Shown piece by piece: positions 47,394 to 59,864 of a stretch of DNA of 64,000 nt. The translations under genes and the position numbers were made by a program. The notes under the pieces were generated by a model that saw only the letters and a program-made list of their open reading frames with translations, was not told the origin of the DNA and ran no database searches. Within the stretch, counting starts at the first letter, position 1, and the number at the start of each line of letters is the position of its first letter. The DNA comes from Kalaharituber pfeilii (taxonomy: Eukaryota; Ascomycota; Pezizomycetes; Pezizales; Pezizaceae): positions 992,001 to 1,056,000 of the forward strand of contig WHUZ01000006.1 in NCBI GenBank assembly GCA_015179045.1, given 5' to 3'.

Positions 47394-49502
47394 ACTAGGT
47401 AAAACTGTAGCTACTACTACTGGTATCTACTTAATTCAAGTGTTTTTAGAAGTCTACATGTGGGGGACTGCTAGCATTCAGAACGGGGTGAGGCCCCGCG
47501 TTGCATATGCAGCCTATGCTAAGGCCAAGCATGCATGCACACCATGCACCCGCACCAACATTCAAGGAGACAAGTGTATTGTGAGATAGATGTAGAAAAC
47601 TACATTCGTACCCGAGATGGCCCATTAAAACAAAAGACTTGCTTGGCTCCTGCCCAACCTGCTCGTAGGATCTCACTCTTTATTGTTGAGCTTTGGGTAG
47701 AAAGAGATGATTGTTATTCCTTCGTAGAGAGAGTAGCCAAAGTAATACACCTATATACATAGAGCATGAGGTTGCTCTCGGGCCCTTACCACCCTTTATC
47801 ACGGACCTCTCTGATATCCGACACCTCCGACACTCCGACATTACTGTAGATCTCTAACATTTATCATCTATACTTCGTCGGACCCAGTATGACCAATTGC
47901 CGAAAGTCGCGTGAGGCTGCTTACAGACGGTACAAGAACCGTCGCTAGTAATATCACAATGAGATTCAACAGACTGTCAATATTATATTCTGATGGCAGT
48001 CTGCTTAGACCTTCTGATTGATCTCGTACCCAGCTTCCGTCTGGTGCACGGTTGGAAGCGAGCTGTTAAAAACACCCACAGCGGAAAAAAGCGATCACAG
48101 GCAGAGAAAGCATAAGAATACCTCATACAATGGAGGGCCTAACCATGTTCGAATGAAGGAATAATGTGGACGGCGCTGAACATTAACAGGATTATATTCA
48201 AGGTTCTGGAGCCTCGTGCAGACTGGATCACAAAGGGGAGGCTCCGATCCAATAGATTGCATATGGCGACGAACTGACCACTGTTGCGGAGGAATGATAC
48301 CAGGCCGAAGAGTTTATCGGTTTTGCACGCGCAGCTATGGGGCCTACGCCCCATCTCCTAACCAGGCCATGCCTAGAACCTCATCAACAAATTTTGCAGC
48401 GTTTACTCCACATTGGGATAATAAAGTTCTGGGATCGAAGTGAAATAGTCAGCACTCCCAATTCCAATTTCATCAGGCAATCCATACTAGAGACACCTTG
48501 ATAACTGAATTTGTCCAACGTTCTTGCTGCTATGCTGGCGTTGAGGGTGATGATAGATATTGCGGCAAGGGTTCTAAATCAGGATGACGTCATGGTTTCT
48601 ACCGCCACCTCAGACTTCATTGCTCGAGGCACAGCTGGAGTCACTCAAATATAATTTCAATTCTTGAAAAAAGACAATGCTCCGCTGCCTTCTCTACACC
48701 CAGCCGAATCAAGAGGCAGACGAACGCACGTATTCAGCCAGCTTTCAGCGGTTATTGCAGTGGCAACAATTCGGCAATACAAGCTTTACTGCCCCAATGG
48801 TGGTTGTCTGAATAGTGGTTGTCTGGGATGAGTACACACCTCAATTTCTCGACAGGGCTAGTGCTCGCAGCGCTTAACCACAGAGTTTCAGACGCTGCAT
48901 TTACGGGACCTCCGCCCTCTCCACCTCTCTTTGGCACCTCTCCAGTACCACCTATCATAACCCCTGCTCGTAACAAGGCTCTAGAACTAGTCTTGGAAAA
49001 ATCAAACGCCTTGAGAAGAAGCGGGAGTACAAAGCGCTAAGGGCTCCTACGGTAAACACTGCATTTACACCCCTACTGCATGGAGGCAAAATCTCGCGTA
49101 CGGGATTGCCAATTCGGAGCTCGGTGGAGGTTTCCCCTCTCCAACAGGTGAGAGGAACATACATTCAAGTAGTCATCTGTTGACTGCGGAGGATGTGGTA
49201 TGCCAATGGGGGTGCTCACATATCAAAAACAGCTTTAATACAAATACTCAGTTGTCTTGACCAACCACGGGAACTTGCTGCTGTAATGTCGAATACTTGG
49301 TTGACAACCTACCAGCAGCAGGAGAAGTGTCTGGATATTTTCTCCCATGTGAAGCACACTGCAACGGATTATAGAATTGGTGTTTATATTGATAAACAAA
49401 ATCGTTATATTGATAAGTGCAGGGGTTTGGTTCGACTACGGCAGAAATGGTCCAGTGTCTCTTTGGCGACCGGGAGGAACTCTTAGACTTGTATGATGTC
49501 AA

Positions 49503-49564
49503 TGGCTGTCGCATATCGGCTGCATCCACCGACCGCCCGCCTACGGTGGCCGTGAGCCCGTAAC
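49503..49564 (+). mobile_element. MITE family B, 3' fragment
   Basis: Only the right end remains: GGCTGTCGCATATCGGC, CCGCCCGCCTACGGTGG and the terminus GTGAGCCCGTAAC ending at 49564. It lies about 470 bases upstream of the full copy at 50034. Confidence 0.7.
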
Positions 49565-50033
49565 AGAGATGAGGAGCTCTGCAGCTCTAATAATACCTTT
49601 GGTACTAGGTGGCTGGTGGAGCGAATGTACGTATATATTATATGATGCATGTGATATACTATTTCTGTTACATTGCTATATAAGCTGGGTAGAGGAGTAT
49701 ATAGCTAGTCACATGTCTTTTTACGGACCTTGTCTGATTTTCTACACTCACAATCCCCATTATAATGAGATTGCAGAAGTGAAAGCAGTGCTTGAGGCAA
49801 CGGGGAAGAAAAGGTAACAAAAATCGAAAAAATAGGTAGCAAGAGAAGAAGAAGTTAACTGTAGTAGTAGAGAAGATCCTGAAATCAGAAAAATAGGCCG
49901 AGAAAGCAGAGAAGTACTAGAATGTTGCAGAAGAGGAAAAAAAGAGCTACTAAGTATAAAAAGGTGATTAGGTATGAAAGAGCATAAAAAGAGGATAAAA
50001 TAAAAGCAAAAAGTGAAGGAATATAAAGTAGTT

Positions 50034-50269
50034 GTTACGGAGGTGGTAAACGCTGAGAGTTACTGTCCGCCAGGCCAAAAAGACACTTGACTAGCGATAC
50101 TCGCTAGTCCTCTGCGTAGCTCATATAGTACTCATTTATGCGACTGCGGCGCCTTTCGGCTGTCGCATGTCGCCTACGTCGCATATGCGCATTTCGTATG
50201 CGCTTGCATTTTTCGCTTTTTCGCGCGCTCCACCGGCCGCCCACACTACGGTCGCGGTGAACCCGTAAC
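50034..50269 (+). mobile_element. MITE family B, reference copy with target duplication
   Basis: A 236-base element begins GTTACGGAGGTGG and ends GGTGAACCCGTAAC. It is flanked on both sides by AGTAGTT, a perfect seven-base direct repeat. The terminal inverted repeat is short (GTTACGG). The interior contains GCCAGGCCAAAAAGACACTT and the CGGCTGTCGCATGTCGCC block shared by four other copies in this window. There is no coding capacity. Confidence 0.85.
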
Positions 50270-50379
50270 AGTAGTTAAGCGAACTACAAAGAGGGGTCGT
50301 AGGGCAGTTCATATACAGTAGCGAGGCTGAGGGAAAGCTATTGTTTATGTTAGAAGATAAGTCTGAATAGATAAGGAGG

Positions 50380-50880
50380 TGAAGAAGTAGAGATATTATT
50401 TATCAAATTCTGAGCTGCAGAGCTTATTATCTCTACCGAAGACCTCAAATCAGGCTACAGTTATTATCTCCATCTCCAGTTCTTCAACTATCGCTATGCT
50501 CAGTTCTAGCATTTCTGGATTATCTGAAACCTCTGAAAATACTGATAATAATATTAAAGTACAGAGATTGGCTTGAGAATGTAAGGCTTTATTTATATAT
50601 TTGAAAGTATAGTCATTCTAAATAAACTCTGCATGCAATTACTAACTATTATTTAATAGATTGATATAATATAAATATATATTAATAGTTTTCAATAAAT
50701 AATATTTTAAGTAATATTAAGTAGATTATATAAAAGAAAGACGTTTTTAATAGAGAATAATAGATTTAGTTACAGATCTTAATCTGTAACTAAATCTATT
50801 AATTTTTTTGTAATCTCAATAAAGATTCTGATTTAGTGATATTGAATTAGCCTTATTGTATATAATTTCAATATATGTCA
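50380..50880. other. AT-rich island
   Basis: A strongly AT-rich block of about 500 bases with no open frame of note, possibly a mutated or RIP-affected transposon remnant. It contains the hairpin at 50758-50801. Confidence 0.5.
50758..50801. repeat. Perfect 20-base inverted repeat (hairpin)
   Basis: The left arm TAATAGATTTAGTTACAGAT (50758-50777) is exactly mirrored at 50782-50801, with a four-base CTTA loop. It lies in the AT-rich island, with no gene within several kilobases. Confidence 0.9.
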
Positions 50881-53800
50881 TATATCATACCTGCAATAAG
50901 TATTACGATAGAAGAATGCATGAGGAGGAGTGCCAAGAGGGCGCATCATTACTGGTGGGCACATCATTACCCCATCAGTAATGGTAACTGGAGAGAGTGG
51001 CCGGAAAGGATCATCTTACCATGGGATGCATTCAGACTACAGAAAGTTCCACTTGGTCCAGCTGATGCCAAGGATTGACATACATGGCGGAAAAGAGGAA
51101 AAAGCAAATAGGCAGTATCGTTGCAGTCACTCGCATTCGTGCGGCGTTTGAGTCCCGGCATGATGCTAGTTCAAGTCTCTGTTCTGAACACTTGCAAATG
51201 AACAGTTTCTAGACCGTTTCAAAGTTTATGGGATGACCGACCGTGCGTAGCGCGTGGCACACTTGGCCCCTGTAAGTACTAGTATTGTAAATGTAAAATC
51301 ACAGGTCTGAGGGTTTACCAGGCGCCGTAGAGTCTGGGTGGAAAGTATTCGAGCAGCACTAGTGCATACTGCATACTGAGGAATTGTTTCCGTGTGTTGC
51401 TGATTGGGCACGAGAGTTGTTGCCCGATGACTTTCCACTCTGGCTCTACTAGTAATGATTACGGTGGTACGACCTCCATATATTTTCATCTACTTGGTTG
51501 ACGCAGGAAGTATGAAGTGATTACAAAAGCATGATATATGAACCTTTGGAAGGTATCGATAGCTGAAGGCAGCATCGTCCACAACATAAAGAAGGCTTAA
51601 TGTGAGTTCTCGAATGTCAGAGGCCAGTAAGTTTATCCACTTGAGCAATTGAGCACCCATTTGTGTGCATCATGGATAATATAATAGAGCGCGGAGACAC
51701 TTTGCTCCCCGCACTGTTAAAAGTCACTCAGTAGGTAAAAGGTATTGAGAAATTAGCATGCATGCATTGAGACCGGACACTTGGGCGTTGCATGACGCAT
51801 GAACCAGAAGTTCTCGCCCCAGCCTTCGCATCAACTTCTTGTAGCTTGTTGATCTGCTTTTAGCTTTCCGTTTCGAGATCCGCTTCTAGTTTGGTGTCAT
51901 AATGTTAGCCCTATTCTCGTGGTTGCAGTTCACAAAAGGGTTCAAGTACGGAGTAGTAAGTATTGATTCCGTTAGTCCATGCTAGATATTTGCGACTATT
52001 TTGAATCGGTAGAGAAGGACAATTCGAGTGCAATCGGTGCAAGTAGGGAAGGTAGTATTGTAGTCAACGTCAGCATAATTAAAAGCGCCGTATTGTGATA
52101 TATGTTAATGGTAACCTGTGATTGTCGAGGAGCATTCACAGTCGATAACCCCCATTAGCAGCAGAAGGCTCAGAACCAGCACAGGCTGCCCTTGTGTGGT
52201 TGGGATTGGGTGGTATTGTCCAGGATCACTAGGGCACGGCATCGTCCGATCCCACTGGTACAATACAACTTGCATGGTAATATAAATATTGAATGTTGCA
52301 ACTCGATCAATTTTTCGGATTCCACAGGTATTTAATCGATGCATAAAACAATTGTGTGTAGTTCTTGGCCTCGATTTCAGGTTGCTGAATCCGAAAAAAA
52401 GACGTCTGTGATCACGGGGCTACTGTTATCAATAGCTCCCATCACAAACGTGGTATATCAAATACAGCGCCGCCATTGGGCGAACTGCCTCATACATTGC
52501 AGGAAGAAACGCCGTCATAACAAACCTGCCGCAACTAAAAACAACTCTCAACGCAAGTAGTGTTGAGCAAGGCAGATGAACGATGAGAACAACTATCCTG
52601 CTCTATAAGCCGCGTCCCAATATCGAGAACATTTCCTGTTGTTGGCAATAATGATTATGCCCTCTTAGGAGCATGTTGGCTTACTATCACAGGACTGTGG
52701 ACCATATTAGCCCTACCGTTTGATATTGATTGATACTTTTAAACCTCGTCAACTCATCAAGAAAAACGCACAAGGTTGTGAAGTGTTTAGAGCGGCGCCA
52801 CACGACACCGCAAATTCAATGCTTGTAGGGTAAGAAATTCTTGTATGTTCATATACGTACTTATCCGCTTGGGCCTGTATTTTAATATCGAGATGCCTAT
52901 AGCAACGCAATGCTACTGGGCACGAGACTAGCAATTCTAGAGAACACTAAATCTGGGCACAAGATAAGAGAATATACGCCTCTCCGAGAGTTCAGGAACT
53001 AGGCTACAATTCTTTTGCTGTAGTCTGGTCTGCTTGTTCCTAGTGTGTGGGCACGAGATGACTTGATTCGGCATTCGAAAAAGAAATGGGAGAAACTCCT
53101 GGGCTCACTAGGCTTCTTTCAACTGTCATAAGCGAATAAAATCAGCGTTGAATCAGTTTATTCGTATGCCTGCTTATCAAGACATTGACTGATGTATACT
53201 TCCTGGTCAACGCAGTACGGTAGTGTTATCTAGTTCACCACTAAAACACAAGTTGGAACACTGCTGTCATCACTTCAAGACTGATATTCCGTTGAAACGT
53301 ACGTAGATCTCTCAAGCCGGGCCAGGCATCCCACTCGTGGTATGTAGGTGTGTGTTTTCGACTGCAGTAAGTTTGAGGCTGTAAATACCAACTGTTTCCT
53401 TACCATGTATCACAAAATATCTTCTTACTTACGGGCAAAACACATAGGAATTGCCATGGCCAGCTTTCCCCTCCCCGCTTCTCAGGGTACAAGGATTTAC
53501 CCTAGTAAAACTGACCCTCACCAATAAATATCTTCTAAAAATACTGTATTCTCCAAGCAGGCAATGCTACAATTGCAGGGTCTGATGGCAATGGACAGGG
53601 ACCTAAAGTTGCAGTAGCACTAGGATTAACTGCAGATGGTTTTGCATTCTGTCAGATTTCAAGAGTGAGATTCCAATACCAGAAAGGAGGATGAGGACAC
53701 ATAGTGAATGACACCCATGTATGTACCACATGCAAAAATAGTCAGCAAACAATCAAACCCGGATAAAATTCCATAATCATCTTAAATAGTGATAGTGAAA

Positions 53801-56544
53801 AGGGTATTCATAGCGCATGACTGATAGAAATATGCACATATTTCTGTTTCTGGTTCTCTCAGAAACACTCGAGGCCATCTACGACACTTTGTTCCATTTT
53901 TACTTCTGGGAACACAAAATTCAGACGAGTGGCTGAGTTAGTTACTGTCCTTATTAGAGGCTGAATGCGATAACTACCAGATGAGAAAATCATAATTTGA
54001 CGTATGGTCGAATGTCTGATTTCACGGTTTGAGGGCGGTAACCTTGTGCGTGCGTGTTTCTTCGTGGGAGGCTCCGAGGTTCATCCAATTGCAAGTCATA
54101 TCGACAGCAAAGCTCTGAAAGTGTCAGTCAGTAGTCTCGCCGCCGAAGGAGGGTGACGAGACTAGGAGGAGAGTAATAGAAGGATCATAGTTCATAGCAC
54201 TTGCAATTGCTTACTTGAAAAGCAACTTCAGGACTCAACTCTTGGCAGTAGACCGCACCGCACCATTAGGAACATTAATAAGAGTGGAGAAAGAAATAGT
54301 GATTGACCTTTGTTAGACGGGTAGAGTCCAAAGACGCTGGACGGGAGATCACAAAGAACTCATTCAACAATATACCTTGTGCACTTAAGTCCGTAGAGTG
54401 CGTGTGCGTGTACTCCAGACTATAGCTACTTTGTGACGACACGTACGTGCACCTGTGGGTATTGAGACCATCCCAATAAAAGCCCATGCCCAAGGGTTGG
54501 TTACTGCCTAACGCAATCTCTTCTCTGTGACGAATAGGGTACAAGTAGTCCTAGGAAGTTCATGTTCGCTGCCAAACAAGTACATGTCTGAGCATCGTAT
54601 GTCCCAGCTGGCACGCCAAGTGTGTCAAAAGTGTCGTATGGATAAGTGCTATTGAATCAATTTGCCGCCTATCAGGCCTCGATTATGCCATTCTTCGACT
54701 AAACACAATTCGAGGTGCATAGAGCCCTTTTTTTATGCAGGAGATTCCACCGGTCCCGCATTTTTGGTTCCAGCCCTTATGTGGTCAGTCTAGAAAATAT
54801 TTGGCCTGTGCCAGTGCTGTCGTACTTTGACTGAAATGTCTCGCATGCGCAGCTGCATCAAGCACCTATCACGCGTAGTTCCACAGCTAGATCGATCTGT
54901 ATCCGCTCCAAAGGATCTCATCGGCAGTCTGGCTTTGCCTCTCCAGATCTTCTACCCAGTCTTGCTTTTCTACGTCTCCACCATTCACAATCCACAAAGA
55001 TCGTGCCTCTATGTAAGTTGTTAATTGGCTGGCCTGCCGCCGACCCAATCGATGTCAACGCGGCAACTAGATCGAGCAGTTGTATGCCACTTACGAACTG
55101 TTTTCGATGGACCGGGGTTTTGCCCCTCCCTCATGGGACCCTACATACTGTGGCTGCAGCATTACTGATCTTGACATTCCTCAGCCTCGGCTGGTATGAT
55201 TCAGGTACTGCAGATCTTTCTCAGCGGAACGTGCAGTTGCAATCAGTACCAAGTCAGCTTCTCATGCTCGTCCACATCGCATGCCATGCATGTATGAGGG
55301 CTAGTTGTGCTTTACGGGGCCTAAATAGGCTAACGTCTACTGAAGCAGTACGTTTAACATAGCAGAGCAGAACTGGCCGGTTACAAACTACAATACCTTC
55401 AGAACAATACCTTCGAGCTACAAGAACGCACAACAGCACACCAGGTCATGCACACAGCAATTCCATTAATGCTGACCTCTGCCGGTGTGGCACCGCCACA
55501 CTCATATAGGCAGCTTCCAACCTTTTGTCCACAATAGACTATCTCCATCAACCTCGACAAATGAAAAACTAACCAGCATGAAATTTCTCATGGAACTTTC
55601 CAAGAAATGCGCAACGCTGCAACTAATCCCCGGCATGTACTAGTAGTCTCATACGGCATGTACATTTTTTCTGATTAAATTACTCAACACTCAAACCTAG
55701 TACAAGTGCTTAAGTTTCTTAGAGATTCTACTAATCGTAGGTATCTTTGATATCAATAACTATTCTACGTGTTGGGCGTGTTGTGAAAGCGAGTATGTAT
55801 CAAGATTCGCAAGAAACCAACTGACTGATTTGGTTGCTTATATACGTCAACTCAGCAGAATATTCATTAATTCATTTCATATGGGCTGGGCTAGTGAATA
55901 TTGGATGGTGTGGTATAGTCAAGCTCGGTAATTTGTCACATAACTGGTCTCCGCGGGACCCCCTGGTGGAATTGATGAGGTGGATAGAGATAGCTTTCCC
56001 TGGGACGTGTACTTTTACGCCATTCATGCCTTACTAATTTTCATTAATCCCTTATTATCCATATTATTTCCCATGTACTTAATCTCGTCTTAATCTCATC
56101 ATATCCCACAGGGCGGCATACGAGTAATAACACTAAAAATAAAAAAATAAAATAATAATAATAATAATAAAAAAATAAATAAATAAAAAAAATAGAAATA
56201 AAAATAAAAAATAAATAACTGGTGGCCCCATCACGTGGATCCAAACTGTGTTCCCGGGACAGATATTGACCTCAGATCTCATAACCAATGTAACTGAAAG
56301 AAATATTGTGAATAATAAATTGAAGAATATATATACAAGTGAAAGCATGAAAGCTCCCTCCCATTGATCAACCCTAAATTTGGCTCGCCTCGAGCTCGCT
56401 ACTCCTCTAAAGCCGCTGCGTAATCGACGCCTCTCAAATACGCAAAATTCATCCCTCCTTATGGCATCGATACCACTATAGCGTTTCTAACAACCTTGTG
56501 ACAACATGTTGAGGCCATCGAATTGTGTTTGCTTCCTACTGAGT

Positions 56545-58039
56545 TCAGGCCTTAGCAACGCCAACCCAGGCGTTCCAATTTGTTAGCCCTTCAGGACAAT
56601 CGCCAATGATTGTTTCTCCTGTCCCTTCAGTAATCACTTGGCCATTTCTGATTAGCTTGACAGTCACAGGGCCGATCTTTCCGTCAAATGTAGCCTGGAA
56701 GAACCCTGCTCCTCTGCCAACGTTCCCTCGTGAAACGAGCACTGCACCAATCCAGATTTCTATCTCAGCAGGTTCCTTAGACAAACTTGTCACAAAGACC
56801 GCATCGTCAGCGCAATCGGCAGCTGGAAACTGGGCCGGGTAGCCGGGTGGAGAGCAGGTAGTTCCGCCGTTGCTACAGGTGTTTTTCTGTGTCCTTCGGT
56901 ACCAGTACACGACTCCTTCCTGTGATACTGGGACATCACGAGTCCCGGCCTTGTATGCAGAAATATAGTATGGAAGGAGGAATCTCCAACCGTCATGGGG
57001 CATGTTGTCGATATATTTATTGGCTCCTTGGACAATGCTCTCAGGCCTAATAGGCCCAATATAGTGGGACTCGCCAAAGTCGTTCCAGGTGATTATCTTG
57101 TTATTTCATATCAATCAAATGTTATTTTCGAAGCTACTGACTCAATGGATACAGCAACGTACCTCAACGAAATCAGGAAGCAAATCTAGAACCTGCTCCC
57201 ATCTGGTGAACCAAAGAGAGTCACCCTTCCATATCCAATTCTTATTGAATTGTGTGAGACTGGTATAGAACCATGGAGACACTGCCATCATATAGGCCTT
57301 TTCACCCAGGACATCAAGCCACGCTCGATCTTGGTCGGTGGTTTTCTGCTGGTGAGTAATGGACCAAGCATCCCACGGAACTATAAATAACAATTCAATT
57401 AACTTCCTTTCACATAGCTGCTAATGTTTAAAGTGACAACTTACAAGTTCCATCGACCTTCCCGACGTGTGGAGCAAAGTCTCTAGGACCAAGCGACGCC
57501 CAATCAGGTACCAAGTAAATACCACCAGTGGCCCCTCTTACCTCGGCCCACCTGTCAATGAAGTCTGTCCCTTCGAAAGTAGAGACAAACGGTAGGCCAT
57601 TGACCTTGTATTGCGCGTTGTGGTTTTTGTATTTATTGATGATTCTGGATACTTCATTCACGTCCCATGGACCGCAGCATAGCTGGTCGAACGAGATCAA
57701 CAACTTGAAGCCGAGCTGTTCTGCAACGGAGTATGCAGCGTCGAGCTGCGGCTCAGTCCAGTCATCGTGAGGTCCAATATTTAAAGCGAAACCGTCAATT
57801 CCTGCGGCCTTCGCTTCGCTGATATCTCGTTGCCAGGCGTCCACGTTGTAGGAGGCCGTGAGTCCATGCTGTAGGAGTTCGTCGCACATTGTTTCAGAAA
57901 CATGCTTGCAAGTAACGGTAATGCCTTAGCGGCGAATGCATACCATGAAATGTGCAAACACCGCTCTCTCCTGTGCCAGGACAGATTGAGTGATGAAGGG
58001 CAACAGGGTAAGTGCCCTGAACAACTTGAATAAGTGCAT
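56545..58039 (-). CDS. GH71 alpha-1,3-glucanase (mutanase)
   Basis: Exons 58039-57944, 57868-57445, 57380-57163 and 57096-56545 give 429 aa, with introns of 75, 64 and 66 bases. Residues 1 to about 22 are a signal peptide (LFRALTLLPFITQSVLA), followed by RAVFAHFM, the typical GH71 opening. Then come DISEAKAAGIDGFALNIGP, the FKLLISFDQ strand and PFVSTFEG. Exon 3 supplies FPWDAWS and YMMAVSPWFYTSL, and exon 4 supplies IITWNDFGESHYIGPI and NMPHDGWRFLLPYYI. The C-terminal region (GGTTCSPPGYP onward) is the usual beta-rich end. The enzyme hydrolyses alpha-1,3-glucan of fungal cell walls, in self-remodelling or mycoparasitism. A TATA-like ATATATAAG lies on the sense strand near 58302-58310, and a 26-base tandem repeat sits further upstream (58401-58474). 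Confidence 0.93.
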
Positions 58040-59864
58040 CTCAAATATGAATGTTCTTGGAAATTCCTCCCAATCACTTCGATGAGGCCTTATTGTCGTG
58101 AATAAGTTGTAGATGAAGGCGCACAAACAAAGTGACTGCCAAAAGTGGTAACGGTGTAACAAATAAGAATGAGATGTGTGGGGTAACTTCAATTCAATAA
58201 CCGCCAGGGTTAGAAAGCCAGAAAATCTCCTACCAGAGGAAGATTTGAAGGAAAGGTGTATTGGTCAGTGGATTGAGAAGAAAAAGAGAGCTGCGCACTC
58301 TTATATATCTCAATAACGCACTACAAACCACACGACTCGCTAAACATGACATCCTCTCACCTTGAACTCTTCAGGCTGCCAGAGAATGCACATCGCACGT
58401 ATCCTCCGGTGTCTTTAATCACACGCATCCTCCGGTGTCTTTAATCACAGGTATCCTCCGGTGCCGTTGACCACAAATGAGCTATAATCACCACGCCAGT
58501 ACCACCATGAGTTTGCAGGCCATATGCCTGGTGATGCTGATGACATCAAAAGCTCCTAACTCCACATTTCGGGTATTTCGGTTCCAAAATCCAGAACTCT
58601 TCGACACGAACATCAGTCCGATAACTTGCCTTGAGCGCGGGTTATTATTGCGCAGAGCTTTTTTCGCTCCGAACAAGGGTATCTTCAAACGTTTCCTGTC
58701 ATACGGTACACGTTCATGCCCTTACGATATACATGTTTAGTTCCCTTACGCAGGGACAGGTGAAACACACCTGAATTGAATGCCGGTGGAAAAGCAAGCA
58801 GAGCCACATCCTGATTGGCTTCAAAGACTTGAAAAGTGACATAAGCACCCGGGATACCATTATAATGAAACTGACTGTCATTGCAATTTTCTTCGAAGTA
58901 AGGTAGCTGCTTGGTTTCAGTATTGACATTAAATCTGTATCATGTTTCGCTTGTAAAATGGTAATAATCCAGAAATCCCAGAGCAGTTGGGATCTAGAAA
59001 ATGTGAGAAATTCTCTGACAAAGGATGTAGTTTGACGTGACTCTTTCAGCGATTATGTATGAACAACCAGCAGCTTTGTTTGTGAAACGGCCTTCAAGCC
59101 GTATATTAGTGTGACAAATTCATATTCTTTTTCCGTAGTGGCACTTGTGGGGACAATTGAAGGCTAGGCACGAAACTATGATTGAAGTGTCAAATGGGTT
59201 TATCCAGCTGCCGTTATAATTATAAAATCAAATCTCGTGCTTATAGGAAGGCTGGTTTACGAGACTACATTCAGACTTTGTGTGGTTGCGGTTACCAACA
59301 TCGGAAGTTGCCAAGCTAACGTGCCACAACGTTATGGTGCAGAAGGCCAATCTCTGCGTTGCGGCTGGCAGAAATCTCATGGTCCGATATTTTCCGCGGA
59401 GCTGGCCTTGCGCTCAAACGCCTGAGATCCCCCACAGGATGAAAAAGAAGCATGATGTCATGATGAATGTCATCAGCAGGTTGTAGGGCTTATTCCGACT
59501 AAGAAAGAGTAGCTGCACCCTTAAACCAAATCCAGAGACCAAATTCTCCATAAGAAAATCGCCTCTATGGCTACGTTAGAAGTGGAGACGATGTAAACGT
59601 ATTGTATATGGAATGTTAAAAGTAGCACGTTAAGTTCTCATGCCCAGAGGTATCTTGTACCGAGAAGTGAGCAGATTGAACTAGGCATTGTGGGGCACTC
59701 TTGAGTAAAGGGCATGTAATTGTTAGCGAAGCACGAAGTCATCGATGCGCAGTTATTATACGTAACAATATATAGAAATGATTGAAAAAGTATATATACT
59801 GCAATTGTTGATGTGAGTGCGCTCTAGGATCTATCGAACAGTCGTTTGGAAAATTCGAATTGAT
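58040..59864. other. Divergent intergenic region between two secreted-protein genes
   Basis: It lies between the head of the GH71 gene (minus) and that of the secreted protein (plus), so it should hold both promoters. A tandem repeat occupies 58401-58474. Frames at 58477-58740 and 58714-58929 show no domain. Confidence 0.45.
58401..58474. repeat. 26-base tandem repeat upstream of GH71
   Basis: Units ATCCTCCGGTGTCTTTAATC plus six bases occur at 58401-58426 and 58427-58452, with a partial third copy from 58453. Each holds CCTCCGG, a CGG-type half-site such as Zn2Cys6 regulators recognise. They lie 360-435 bases upstream of the GH71 ATG, so a promoter role is possible but not shown. Confidence 0.8.

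Larger units (their letters stand above)
46301..56544. other. 10 kb gene desert with transposon debris
   Basis: No supportable gene. It contains a GTCCGGTATGG repeat cluster (46947-47393), two family B elements, an AT-rich island with a perfect hairpin (50758-50801), motif copies at about 51406 and 52914, and AT microsatellites at 56128-56217. Frames such as 54827-55024, 55003-55362 and 48819-49040 show no domain and are probably chance. Confidence 0.45.

Noticed and set aside
51113..51190. tRNA-like B-box (GTTCAAGTC)
   Set aside because: No A-box, cloverleaf or anticodon stem could be drawn; no tRNA is claimed anywhere in the window.
54275..55439. Possible small genes (89, 65 and 119 codons)
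   Set aside because: No start context, domain or intron structure that would support them.
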